Assembly: GCA_016758965.1 (NCBI GenBank)
Contig: JAEPRB010000094.1
Span: 62,001-126,000 of the forward strand
Length of the DNA: 64,000 nt
Origin: Circinella minor
Taxonomy: Eukaryota; Mucoromycota; Mucoromycetes; Mucorales; Lichtheimiaceae
Reading direction: 5' to 3'
Below are positions 1 through 10,635 of the stretch, in pieces. Every line of letters begins with the position of its first letter. The first letter of the stretch is position 1. The position numbers and the translations under genes were made by a program. The notes below the pieces were generated by a model. That model was not told the origin of the DNA, did no database searches, and worked only from the letters and a program-made list of their open reading frames with translations.

Positions 1-666
1 TTTCGATAGTTGCCTATATTGCCACTTTACAAGAAGAACCTGGGAAAACCCGTCATTTGGGTGGTGAAAGTCTATGTATGGGGGTTTTGGATGAAAACTC
101 AAGATCGAAAGCTATTGTATTTATGGACAGATTAAAACAAGGGGGTGTTAATGTTGGATGGTCAGATAATATTGAACAAACACGTTGGGAAAAAGTATTT
201 TGGAATGGTGGGTTTGGTTCTGTATGTGCTATACTGCGATTAGATACTACAGAAGTAACAAGAAATCCAAAAGCACGTGATATGGTCAAGAAAATTATGA
301 TTGAATTGATGAAAGCAGCTGAACTTGCAACAGGCGTTGAATATAAACCTGAGGCTCGAAGTGAAGCAATGATTGAAAATACTGCACAAGGTCATAATCA
401 TTATAAACCATCCATGTGAGTTGTTTTTTCTTTGTTGTCATTAACAGAACAAAACATAGAATATATTAATGGTACTAACTACTATACAATGTATGTGATA
501 TCTATATACAAGGCAATTGGATATGGAACGGGGTAATCCAGTAGAAGTCGAAGTAATTTTGGGTACTGCCATGCGTAGTGCAGCTAAAAACGGTCTCGCG
601 GTCCCCACAATCAAAACGGTATATGACTTATTACGAGCAATGAATATCCATTTTGCAAACCAATAA
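1..666 (+). CDS. 2-dehydropantoate 2-reductase (ketopantoate reductase), C-terminal part, 5' truncated
   Basis: This is the 3' part of an ApbA/PanE-family reductase, which makes pantoate from ketopantoate with NADPH in pantothenate/CoA synthesis. Exon A runs from the window edge (frame starting at base 3) to 415. The intron is 416-512 (GTGAGT...AAG) and exon B is 513-666, ending in TAA. The visible residues cover the helical C-terminal ketopantoate-reductase domain. It contains the usual 'WEKVFWNGGFGSVCAILR' helix, 'KPSMQLDMERGNPVEVEVI' with the conserved Lys-Pro-Ser-Met and Asp-x-Glu-x-Gly substrate-side residues, and the closing 'VPTIKTVYDLLRAMN' helix. The N-terminal Rossmann fold lies outside the window. 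Splicing restores the conserved 'SM-Q-LDMERG' join exactly, which supports the intron. A paralogue acting on another 2-oxoacid cannot be excluded. Confidence 0.88.
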
Positions 667-686
667 TATACATATAAATGGATGAA

Positions 687-2163
687 TTAAAACGTCATCC
701 ACAGACAATTATAATCGCGTGGTTCAACTCCTTGTTCATATGCCTTGTTGACTTTATATGTCCATTCTGCTTCTTGTTCGTTGGGTAATTGATTTGTGGG
801 ATGGTTGAATAACGTTAAAAATGGAGACCAAAGAGGAAGGATGTAATTTGCATAATAATAATGGAATCGATCATAGGCAACCTATAATAGATAGATTAAT
901 CAATTTTATGTCTTGTGCATGTGTGTATGTTTTATCTACCAATATATATATTCATATGTAAGAGAATGCTTTCTTTACCCTAACTCCAGGATCTATAAAT
1001 ACACGGTTATAATCCAATGCTTGAAGATCAGTAAATATAAGACAGCATTCAGATGCTTCTAATATTGGATCAGGTTCATTTGGAGCAACGGCTCGGAAAG
1101 TAACTTTATCTTCCGCAAAAGGTTTAGCATTAAATGCAACCATTCCATTCCAACAACTATAAACAGGTACCAATTCGGAGTGCCGTAATAGTTTTCGACT
1201 TGTTTCATCTGAAAAATAAGGATAATTACCAGAACCAACCCATTTTCCATCCACTTCACGAGTAGCAAACATATCATAAAATTCACCAAAAAAGTCCTAA
1301 ATAAATTTTTTAAGGGGGTTATACCGAGAAGAAGGAAAAGGGAGAGAGAAAGAATTGGGTTAATTATTGAATTTCTCTGGGTTTTGGTACTATTAAGATT
1401 CCTACATCTCGAAAATATGTTTATATTTAGTTTACCATGCCACACACTGCATCATAGTCACCATCTCGGGTTGTAAGTAATCGAATGGCATCTTTTGCAT
1501 TAAAAACGATATCGTTTAAATATAAAATCTTATCGAATTGATCTGTTGTTGTTTGTGAATGAAGAGGTTCAAGAGACAAGTTACGTATTTTGGCTAGTTT
1601 CACAATACGCCGTATTTTATCTGTTGTGTTGTCATTACCCGGTTTGACATTGTCGTCGAGTATGATGCGATGTTGTATACCGGCTTCAATAAGTTTCGTT
1701 TGCCATCGACCTAATGTTTCTTTAGTGTTGTCATGACTCCCTATCATTTGTAAATAAATAAAAAATTGATATATAGTTAGAATATGGAATGAGGTGTAGT
1801 AGTATATGTTTGTACCATTTTCGTAGATCGATATAAACGTTCGTGAAGGACCAGCCCATGCAACCAAAAGTTCAACTTGAGCCATCCAATCATCCAGTAT
1901 AAGTTCACTATTATGTAGTCCAGCTGCAATAAATATGGATGGTCGATACTCTTCTTTTTTTCTAATATATTGAAAGTAAGTAACAGAACAAATTACTTAT
2001 TATTGATTATATATTTAAAAAATAAAATTATTGAAAGTTACTGTTGTTCTTTATTTTTAAAAGATGTTAAATAAACATGTTGATGTATTCCTATTGCTGT
2101 AAGCAATAAGGTTAATAAGGTTATAATAAATAATTTTTTTCGTCTTCGAAAATATATGATCAT
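687..2163 (-). CDS. GT69 family (CMT1/CAP59-like) mannosyltransferase, type II membrane protein
   Basis: Five exons in transcript order: 2163-2042, 1961-1816, 1740-1436, 1296-979, 881-687. They give 361 aa with all phases closing. The N-terminus is a short basic tail (IIYFRRRKK) followed by a hydrophobic segment at about residues 11-27, a typical Golgi signal anchor. The luminal part matches the cryptococcal alpha-1,3-mannosyltransferase family. It has 'FISIYENGS', then 'RNLSLEPLH', 'FDKILYLNDIVFNAKDAIRLL', 'DYDAVCGMDFFGEFYDMFATRE' and 'GNYPYF', and ends 'YNCLWMTF'. The family transfers mannose from GDP-mannose to glycans, in Cryptococcus for capsule or glycan synthesis. The acceptor here is unknown. 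The start ATG is the only one that supplies the anchor. The upstream gene converges on its 3' end with only 20 bp between the two stop codons. Confidence 0.88.
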
Positions 2164-3238
2164 TTTTTTTTAATTTTTAATGTTTTTGACGGGAAAGGAA
2201 AAAAAAAAGAGGGAGAAAATAAAATAAAATAAAATAAAATGGAAACAACCAACGGCATTTTGATGGGTTTGGTGTTACACCAAGCTTATGGGAGTAAAAT
2301 ATTGTTAACTTGTTCAATTCTTATTATTGGCCCCCCTATTTGCTCTCATGTAAGATGTTATAGATAATCATTTGAGTTTGGTAAATATTGTATTTAATTT
2401 ATTATATGTGCCTAGATCAGTGATAATTATAACCAGCTATTAAATGTGTTCACTTGAAATGCATCCATTCGCTACCTGTACAACAGAATACGTGGTCATT
2501 ATCAGGGATGATTTGAAAATCAAGTTAAGTATATGCATTTTATCGCTGACAACACTATAATTTTTTTGTCTGTTGTAAGGCAAATGCAATAAAATGTAAG
2601 ATAGTAATAATAAAAAACTATAGCTTATTATCTTGGTGGAATCTTCAGAATTCAGTCCTGTAGAAAAAATTACTGCGATCGATACTGTCGGTACTACATA
2701 TATTTTATTAAATAATTAGCCGACCATTTGATTATATTTGTATTATTGGACTGCATGAATAGTAGGAAGGAATTATATTGAAAACTTATATTGGATTACT
2801 TGATGGTGTTACCTTTGGAATCCCCTGTGTTACTAGATAAAGGTGTTATTGATCATTTAGCAAAATGTATTGATAAATTATTAAATATTATAGCAGAGGA
2901 TGATCCTGATATTGTATATTATTATCACTTTAACTGATCTTATTATATTATCTATTTTTATATAACCACGACTATGAACTGTGAAATTTAACATTTGCGA
3001 TATGTACCTTGTAATGTGACTGAATAGTTCAAAACAACCTTCAACATAAACAAACACCAATTTAAAAACACACGTACATATTCCCTCTCTTATATATATA
3101 TATATACATACATGATTCTCTAACCCCTTTAAAAAGTTGTATAATGATAATCTTAAATAGTTTCCGTATTAAATAAATTCACATTTTAATTGTAGATATG
3201 ATAATAATAAATTACAAAACAAAATCAAACAAAATCAA
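2164..3238. other. Intergenic region with a small coding-like remnant
   Basis: This lies between two minus-strand genes. It holds the upstream region of the mannosyltransferase gene, an (AAAAT)n run near 2216-2240, and a plus-strand stretch at about 2790-2937. That stretch reads as a leucine- and aspartate-rich peptide fragment (VIDHLAKCIDKLLNIIAEDD) ending in TGA. It has no clear start or splice partner, so it is treated as a possible gene relic and not called as a gene. Confidence 0.4.
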
Positions 3239-3514
3239 TTAATTATCAATCTGATATCCACCCTTTTTCCATGCTTCGAATCCACCTTTCAAGCTTTTGA
3301 TATTTTCCTTATCATAACCCATCCGTATAAGAGATTCAGCTGCCATAATACTACGAAGACCACCAGCACAATAAACAACAATGGGAGTATCAGATTCAGG
3401 GGTTACGACTTTTTCAATACCTAATTCAAGAACACCACGCGATAAAGGTACGGCATTTGGAATCTATATATAATATATAGTGTTTAATTTTCATTATTAT
3501 AAACATATGGTATA

Positions 3515-3576
<62 letters not shown>

Positions 3577-4015
3577 TAGATATTTTTTTTTTACCTTGCC
3601 ACGTTGGACTTCTCCACCTTCACGTACGTCAATAACTACAGGTTTTTCACCAGCACCTAATTCAGTCTTAAGGTCATCAGCACTGATTTCTTGAATACCA
3701 GCTTCACTCTTTGTCTTCTTGACCATATCAGTCCAACGGCTCAATGCAACTGAAGTCTTTATTTTTTTTTTAAAAAAAAATAAATAAATAAAGTATTTTA
3801 ACATATTTGTGGAAATGAGCACAAAAAAAGAAAGACTTTACATATTAACATGAACTTACCACAGTGAAAGACCGAGCTTGTTGTCGAATCGATACATTAC
3901 GTGCAGCCTGAAGAAAAAAAAAAGAATTTACAAAATAAATAATGAAGTATTATTATAATCTTTTTTTTTATAAAAAAAAAAGGTTTAGTTTATTTACTTG
4001 TCTGATGGCGAACAT
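3239..4015 (-). CDS. Single-domain rhodanese (thiosulfate sulfurtransferase-like), probably mitochondrial
   Basis: Four exons: 4015-3998 (18 nt), 3907-3860 (48 nt), 3756-3595, 3463-3239, giving 150 aa. The first two tiny exons encode MFAIRQAARNVSIRQQ plus ARSFTV. This is rich in Arg, Ser and Ala with no acids, the composition of a mitochondrial presequence. The rest is one rhodanese domain: 'EISADDLKTEL', 'PVVIDVREGGEVQRGKIPNA', 'LSRGVLE', the active-site loop 'YCAGGLRS' with catalytic Cys108, and the closing 'GYDKENIKSLKGGFEAWKKG'. The family moves sulfane sulfur from thiosulfate or persulfide donors to thiophilic acceptors. The GlpE/PspE-like size and intact Cys suggest an active enzyme; the real donor and acceptor are unknown. 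The third intron carries a CA/TA microsatellite. Confidence 0.88.
3516..3576. repeat. (CA)n followed by (TA)n microsatellite in a rhodanese intron
   Basis: About 20 CA units run directly into about 10 TA units inside intron 3 (3464-3594) of the rhodanese gene. It does not touch the splice sites. Confidence 0.95.
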
Positions 4016-4519
4016 GTCAAAAAAAAAACAGAATAATACTTGTGTGGAGGAGGTACTTTGTAAACGTGAGAAATTCACACACGAGGTAACTGTATCAATT
4101 TTTATATGCAGGATCTTTTTTAATGGTTGGCGGTGAAATTTTTCGTGATGGGGAGGATGTTCTAGTGGTTTTAACTTGCACTAAAATTGTAGGCCCCGGG
4201 TAATTGTTATGCTAATCAGTCCATCAATGGTATTGATAGCTAGGCCTACTATTCTTCGAAGCATGAAAAAGATGAAAGTATGGAATTTGCAGGGCTGTAA
4301 TTAGACATAAAAGTGTATCACCCTCGTTATTAAAAACCCAAGTTCTAGTTTGTAAAATAATACAGTAGTTTGTTATTATATATCGTTTTATTCGAGCTAT
4401 GTATCATTTCAATGCACTCATTAGCTGAATAAAATATAAATATTTGGATGATAAAAGTTATGGAGTTTGATGGGGAGAATTTAAGAATAGTTCTGGTAAT
4501 GGAAATGGTAAGATTATTC
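4016..4519. other. Intergenic region upstream of the rhodanese gene
   Basis: This presumably holds the rhodanese promoter. AT-rich, no open frame with recognisable protein features, no repeat noticed. Confidence 0.5.
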
Positions 4520-4764
4520 TATATGGAGTTGAAGATGATTTACGGACTCATGTAAATATCCTAGGCGTTCTAAGCGATCAGTATTATAAACTGCCCAGCC
4601 ATCAGAATAAAGTCATGTTTCAGGCTTAATATACTTTTGAATTAAAGGAATAAGTGTTTGCCTATTACGTCGCTCCACCTCAAATACAATACATCGCTGT
4701 TTTTGAGTATTTGCTTCAACTGCACCAAAAGCCCGTACACCTTCGACACGAGTACCCATTAGGT
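4520..4764 (-). pseudogene. ISXO2/Merlin-type transposase fragment (DDE family), broken
   Basis: The minus strand reads 'EGVRAFGAVEANTQKQRCI', then 'RRNRQTLIPLIQKYIKPET', an in-frame TGA, then 'LYSDGWAVYNT' and 'LGYLHESVNH'. This order of FGAVE, ...LIPLIQKYI.PGT, YSDGW..Y and GY.H..VNH is the core of the ISXO2-like transposase domain shared by bacterial IS1595/IS1016 and eukaryotic Merlin elements. The second catalytic Asp (in SDGW) is kept, but the TGA replaces a codon just before it. No terminal inverted repeats were identified around it. It is a dead fragment. Confidence 0.72.
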
Positions 4765-5582
4765 TATTTTTTGTCCATGATGATTGGGTATTACTGATAT
4801 TACTACTTATCTTTTTCGATTTTCGTGTTTTTTTTTTCTTGGTAATACTGTCGAGGTGGTAATGATTCTTCCACTGCTTTGGCTGTTATTGGCATATAAT
4901 GCTTGTGGTACTATTGTTTGTGATATTATTGATGTATTTTCTGCTGTGGGATTTAATGACGATGATGAGGAAGGTAAGAAAGATTAGATCGCAGCAGATG
5001 AAACAGCTATTCCATTTTGAGAGTTGATAGAAGCATTAATACGTAAAGGGACAGGATATTGTGCAGATACAGCTTCATATGATCTATCGGGGGATTGCAA
5101 TTGATATTCCATTGTTTTACATACGCCATTGCTATTCATTATACTATTGTACGCCACGTTTCTTTTTTCCAACAAGAGTTATAAAATGATTCAAGGTGTT
5201 CAGGTGATTTGTAAAAAAAAAAGGTATAAGGTGCCATGCCAGTATTTACAATGTTATTCCATTCGCATGCTAATTCGTTCCAATTGATAGATGATCGGTT
5301 ATGATTATGTATACAGCGTAATTTTTTTTTGAAAATAACTTGAATTCTAGTTGTGTATGTAGTGGCAATACTGTTTTTTTGACTTGTTGCTTTGTTGCGA
5401 GATAATTATATAATGCCCATTTTGGATTATTCATAATACCAGTGGATATAGACAAGCGAGTACCAATAAAAATCAACATTGGAATAGTAACAGTGGTTTC
5501 TGGAATTTGTTGTGGTATATGCTGAATGTTGAGTGATCTTGATATTTCTTCTGGTATTGCTGTAATCCCAAATGATTCTCGA
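4765..5582. other. Degenerate DNA between transposon remnants
   Basis: It contains only short open frames in several registers. Some minus-strand peptides look like old coding sequence, such as 'MEYQLQSPDRSYEAVSAQY' near 5040-5120, but no family or intact exon structure is visible. Confidence 0.4.
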
Positions 5583-5599
5583 CTATCTTACCTTGCATG

Positions 5600-7038
5600 T
5601 CACCCTCCACTTCCAATTTCTCCAATAAACCATTCTTGACAAGATCTCGTGTGAGAAGAGAGTCCTTGGCATTGAATTAAGAAAAGACAAATACTTTCTG
5701 GGCCAGTGGTCTCTGCTGGAACTTTTTGAACATACGTTCAAGTAACTTGAGACGGGATTCATGATCTTCGGTATTTTGAGCTTTGCTTGAAAAACTGCCT
5801 TTTGAAGGGTCCTTCTTGTTGTTTGAGCACAAACATTGATACTATGATCTTCCTTGAGCATTTTTGTAGCCTCCACAGCTTTAGGAATAACACTAGATAC
5901 GGAGAGTCATCCAACCACAATGGTATCATGTACAACACGCAAAGCATTTTGCTGTTCCATCATATCCAGTCTAACCTGTAGTAACTCTTGTCTTAGTTCT
6001 TTTACTCGCAACTCAGTTGTACGAGCAGCATCAATATAATGCTGTCATTGTTTCTTTAACAGCTCCAAGTCTTTTTCATTCTTGATTGCCAACTTGGCAA
6101 AGTTTGCAATGTATGTATTGGAACGTAGCATCACTAAGACAACGGGGACGTTTATCTTTCTTGCTACTTGATGTCCGGAAGCGAGCAGTAAGAACAGTAG
6201 CATCATGGTCTATTCGTCTTGCACCTTCTTTATGGCTGCAGCATCACTATCTTGCTGTGTTTGCGTTCTTTAGATTTCATTGTCATAAAACTATATCCCA
6301 AAACATAAATAGAAGTAAATTCATGCAGAATATATTAGATTAATATTGTTCCACATAGACATATATTGTTTTTCTAACTTTATATGTAATTAAGAGAAAA
6401 AAATACTTACTATTTTTAATAAATCCTTGTAGCAGCGTTCCAATCGAGTGTCATGCCTACCACCTTTACCAGAGCCATAACGAATTAGATGCCTTTGTTT
6501 CTCTGCCTTTTTGCGTAATTGTGAAATACGCTCCTTTGCATATCTGGTGTCTACTGGCTTGCAAGATCCAGTAGTACCATCAAGACATACCAAATAATTG
6601 ACCCGTTCAGCGATCTTCTTCCAGGCATCGTCTCTGACAGAAGTTCCTTTCCCTCCTCCCTTCAAGAGGAATGGATTGACCCTAATAGTCTCTTCTATTA
6701 AACAATAATCGCCTCTTTCGGTGGGCTTGCGTCGGCCTTGTTTTTCACCAGGAGAATCTACATGGACGGCCTTCAATTGAAGTGATATTAGTAAAGTACT
6801 GACAGGGTCAGCGACTGAATTTTCAGTTGGTAAGAACTTCTGAATATCTTCGCCAGAGTTTGTAACAGTCTGTTAATATGAAAAAAATAAGCGATAAAAA
6901 GTTTGTATCAGTATTATATGTCAGTTGAGCATATTTTTAGTTATTTCACTCATAAGGATAAGATAAACATACAGAGTTAGTCCTTACAAAGATCTCTGTT
7001 TTATCAATGAAGGTAAAGTTGTACGAGTTTGATGGCAT
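5600..7038 (-). pseudogene. Decayed DNA-binding-protein gene (basic N-terminal region plus coiled coil), possibly transposon-borne
   Basis: The start ATG is at 7038. Exon 1 joins at GTAAGG (about 6987) to the exon entered at about 6871 (ATATTAACAG). The joined product begins MPSNSYNFTFIDKTEIF and continues with a Lys/Arg-rich region: 'RVNPFLLKGGGKGTSVRDDA' and 'WKKIAERVNYLVCLDGTTGS', then 'RISQLRKKAEKQRHLIRYGS'. A Trp-led basic helical region of this kind recalls Myb/trihelix (SANT-like) DNA-binding domains. After the next intron the frame is broken by TAA and TAG stops and shifts. Downstream pieces still look coding: 'LRQELLQVRLDMMEQQNAL' (coiled coil), 'VCAQTTRRTLQKAVFQAK' and 'SRLKLLERMFKKFQQRPL'. 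The 'TTRRTLQKA' segment also resembles the second helix-turn-helix of Tc1/mariner transposases, so two relics may be fused here. Function not assigned. Confidence 0.5.
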
Positions 7039-7779
7039 AATAATAAAGAAAAGATGATCGAATATTAAGCGGAAAACTAATCTAGTAATAAAAAAACCAA
7101 AAAGGAATTTAAATATATATACATTTTTGATAAATTCAATTTTCCGGCTCATGGATAAACATATGATATTAATAGGTGGACCTACCTCTTTTTCTTATGA
7201 ACTTTATCATAGGAGATCTCCAATGGAAATGAAAATATTATAAAAGTTTCTATGTAATTCTATTGTTTCTTTTTTTTTTTCGTTTGGAATTTCGCGTGTT
7301 AACGATGTTTAATGTTTTTATTTTTCATTTTTACAAGCAAATATGATATGTGTGATTATTTGGCCATTTGCATATCGCATTTGGAATGTTTTGCATAAGT
7401 ACCACCAGCTGAAATACTTATATTCTCAAAAGAAATCAACATCCCATTTAATCTGCTGGATTGCTATAATCGAATTGTACGATATGAATATCCATATAAG
7501 CCTGATAAAGATAATCATGTTTCTGATATACTTTAAAGACGTGTTGGTTCTGTTTGTGTTACCGAAAAAAAGCAATCCATTGAACCTGAGTACCTTTATG
7601 CTGTCAAATCCATTTATGAACTTGCTAGAAACCAATTAGCCAAATATATTTAAGATTTACTTGAAAAGGACAGGAACAAAATTACACTTAGGGAATTAAT
7701 ATTCCACAAAAAGTCCAATTTTTTCCAAATTCTAAAAAATATACATTTCTTCTCCAAAAAATATATTTTTCAAAACTCC

Positions 7780-8265
7780 ATTCTTTTCTAAAAAAACTCC
7801 ATCCCCGTTCGATTAAAAAAAAAGGTTGTTCAAATCATGTAAAAAGCTCCCATACATGAATTCTCGAGTATATAAATCATAGCAAGCGTTTAAATATGTA
7901 TTTTCAATTCATTTCTATATGTAAAAAATCGTAAATGCCAAAGCTCCAAAATAACTCCACTTTTTTCTAAAAAAACTCTATCCCCGTTCGATTAAGAAAA
8001 AAGGTTGTTCAAATCACGTAAAAAGCTTCTATGCATGAATTCTCGAGTATATAAATCATAACAACCGTTTGAATATATATTTTCAATCCATTTCTATATG
8101 TAATAAGTCGTAAATGCCAAAGCTCCAAAATAACTCCATCCCCGTTCGATTAAGAAAAAAGGTTGTTCAAATCATGTAAAAAGTTCCCATACATGAATTC
8201 TCGAGTATATAAATCATAACAACCGTTTAAATATACATTTCTACACGTGAAAAAAATGAATAATA
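7780..8265. repeat. Three tandem copies of a 160-180 bp unit inside the TIR element
   Basis: Each unit has 'CTCCATCCCCGTTCGATTA' or a close variant, then 'AGGTTGTTCAAATCA', 'CATGAATTCTCGAGTATATA', 'AATCATAACAACCGTTT' and 'GTCGTAAATGCCAAAGCTCC'. The 'TCCCCG' anchor occurs at 7802, 7981 and 8139, so spacing is about 179 then 158 bp. The difference is a roughly 20 bp T/A-rich insertion between copies one and two. Confidence 0.9.
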
Positions 8266-9180
8266 AAATATTATATCTTTATGATATAGTCATATGCTTC
8301 ACTAATATTTATTTATCACTGTTGTTTGTTTATTCAGTTATCTAAAACAGGTTTGTATAGTCTGATATTTAACAGTCTACCATTGATTGGGGACACACAT
8401 GATGAGTAATTTTTTTTCTCAATAATCCTAACTCGGAGCATCTTTTTCTCTTTCTTCAACTCGGTATTTTTTTTCAATATCACCATGGTGTCTTCATAAA
8501 AAAAAAGCCAATAAAAGTACAATAGTAAAAATACTAATAATAAAGTAAATAAATGATACAGTGGATGTCATAGTTAAGTTATCTCTGCCCGTTTCACGAA
8601 TGTATACTGACCTTACGTAGAATTTTAACTAGCAAAGTCAAAGGAGTATAAAGAGATTAAAACTAATAACAAGATCTGTGAGCATTTACCCAACATTCTT
8701 GAAAATCAACAACCACCAAAATACAAAACCAATAAATGACAGTAGCTCATCAAGGATCATAATAGGTCGCGTAATAATTGAAAAACCAAGCATACGTATA
8801 AAAGAAAAAAAAAGGATACAGGATAGTATGGTCTATTCTCACTTCTTTTCCCTCCGTTTGTTTTTTCGTGTTTTTTTTTATCCACGCCATTCATTGTAAA
8901 CATTTATTTCGTGACAGATATAGTGTTATTCCTTCTTTCTTTTTTTGCCAGAAAAAAAATTACCTATATGATTCGATAGGATTATGTGTATTTTGAAATG
9001 TGCGCCTCATACTGGTAAATCTAGGCACAATTTAATTTAAATATGCACAAATTTGATTAAATGACCCTTATACGTAAAATATATTAACAGTTCTTTTTTG
9101 ATAATTTTATTACTTGTTGTAGACAGCAATAAACCAACTAATACTCAAGAGCGCTTAAAACCAACAAAAGAATAACAAGT

Positions 9181-9426
9181 ATGTATCAAAATGACTGTAC
9201 TAGTACCACTAGTTTTAAAAGTCATAATAATTCAGATAATTATGAATATTACGTTTATGATGAAAGTGCTGGCAACGAAAATAAGGATGATGATGATGAA
9301 GACGACATTGACGAAGAACAAAGCTTTAACGCTGACAAAGGACAAACTGTGAAGACATCGATGAAGAACAAGAGTTCAAAGACTTTAGCAAAGAAAAGTC
9401 TATTGTATCAAGGTGTAAATCGATAA
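9181..9426 (+). CDS. Small acidic ORF, unrecognised, inside the TIR element
   Basis: An 81-codon frame begins ATG TAT CAA. It is rich in Asn, Ser, Asp and Glu ('NENKDDDDEDDIDEEQSF') and ends with a basic stretch 'KTSMKNKSSKTLAKKSLL'. Acid-then-base composition is common in disordered nuclear or DNA-binding accessory proteins of transposons, but no domain is visible. It could be the first exon of a lost gene or chance. Its only support is length, composition and location inside the element. Confidence 0.25.
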   Translation: MYQNDCTSTTSFKSHNNSDNYEYYVYDESAGNENKDDDDEDDIDEEQSFNADKGQTVKTSMKNKSSKTLAKKSLLYQGVNR

Positions 9427-9872
9427 AAACAAAACAAGTACAAAAAATTATTCATTACGACAAACGCGATAGTGACTAGAAAACGAGCATTAAAAGAAGA
9501 TATTTTACTAATAAGAAGCAACCCGGTAACAAACAGAAACAATAAGACGAAGAAGAAGAAAAAATTATTGTTTTTTCTTTTATTACTGTTGCTACATTTT
9601 TATATATTCAAATAAATTAAATTTTGGCATGATATCCATACGTAATAAAATTAATCTATTATAATCTATTTAATTACCTATTTTATATCACTATTCTATG
9701 TTCGATTACTAGTATATATTACGTATTTCCATTTTTTTCTAAAAAATTTCCAGAAAGCTTCCAAACTAACTTCCAAAAAACATCCAACTGATTAAGTTGC
9801 GAATAGCTATTCTGGAGTTGGACTTTTTTTGGAAAAAATTGGAGCTTTTGTGGAATATATATTCCCTAAGTG

Positions 9873-10635
9873 TTATGGTAAAAAATAATATGCGAAAGTT
9901 TGTAAAGTAAAAACTAGCCAAAAAATTAAACAAATTTGTTATAGTCTGGTTCCGAATGCTGTTATACATGTTATTTACCCTACAAAGTACTATAAGAAAA
10001 AGAATAATAATGAATACGTAACTCCATATACACATACTACAACCAAATAAAATTGCTTTATTACAATATATACTATTAAACCAACACTGCTTTTATATAG
10101 TACATTCTAATTTATATTATATATTAATATTTTTTTTTTTGAATATTGTTGTGTTTGGTCATGCATAAATATGATACTTGCATGAATAAAATCATCAAGA
10201 AAAAGAGAACGAAAATGGTTAAGTCTAGAGAGAGATTTGTGAACCATCCACACGACATCATTCATTGTGTGACTAAACTAAAAAATACAAGATAAAAAAC
10301 TTGACGATGTGTAGCATGAGATTTAGTAACATGTACAGAGTGTGCGTTTTATCTCAGAATTCTGCTACGTAGTTAAATTTTATTTGAGCACAAAATAGTC
10401 ATTTTATTACATATAAGAAAAAGAAAAAATAACTGGTTTTAGTGACACTACTTGTATATATTTAACTTATTATTTGAAGCACAACAGCAGTATAATCCTT
10501 TTTTTTTTATCAATGCTTATTCTGTTAAATCAATAAATTAAAAAAGTCCGCTGTTTGTCCCTGGATAATCCTATTTATACAGCTGCATGTAGAGCATCAT
10601 TTTACAATTTCTTATAGCGATGATACGTATCTATT
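9873..10635. other. Intergenic, AT-rich
   Basis: Nothing recognisable: no conserved protein frame, TIR or RNA gene seen. Confidence 0.5.

Larger units (their letters stand above)
7685..9872. mobile_element. 2.2 kb TIR element with TTA target-site duplication, probably non-autonomous
   Basis: The left end CACTTAGGGAATTAATATTC and the right end (reverse complement) CACTTAGGGAATATATATTC continue as near-identical inverted repeats for about 43 bp ('CCACAAAA...CCAATTTTTTCC'). Both ends are flanked by TTA (7682-7684 and 9873-9875). A 3 bp TTA/TWA duplication is the signature of PIF/Harbinger elements, although the terminal bases are not a classic match. No DDE transposase is visible inside. The interior holds three tandem repeats (7780-8265) and a small acidic ORF at 9181. 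The target duplication and long TIR make the boundaries firm; the superfamily is inferred. Confidence 0.75.

Noticed and set aside
7343..7639. 98-codon plus-strand open frame
   Set aside because: Its composition reflects AT bias, the opposite strand is also open, and no motif or splice partner is visible.
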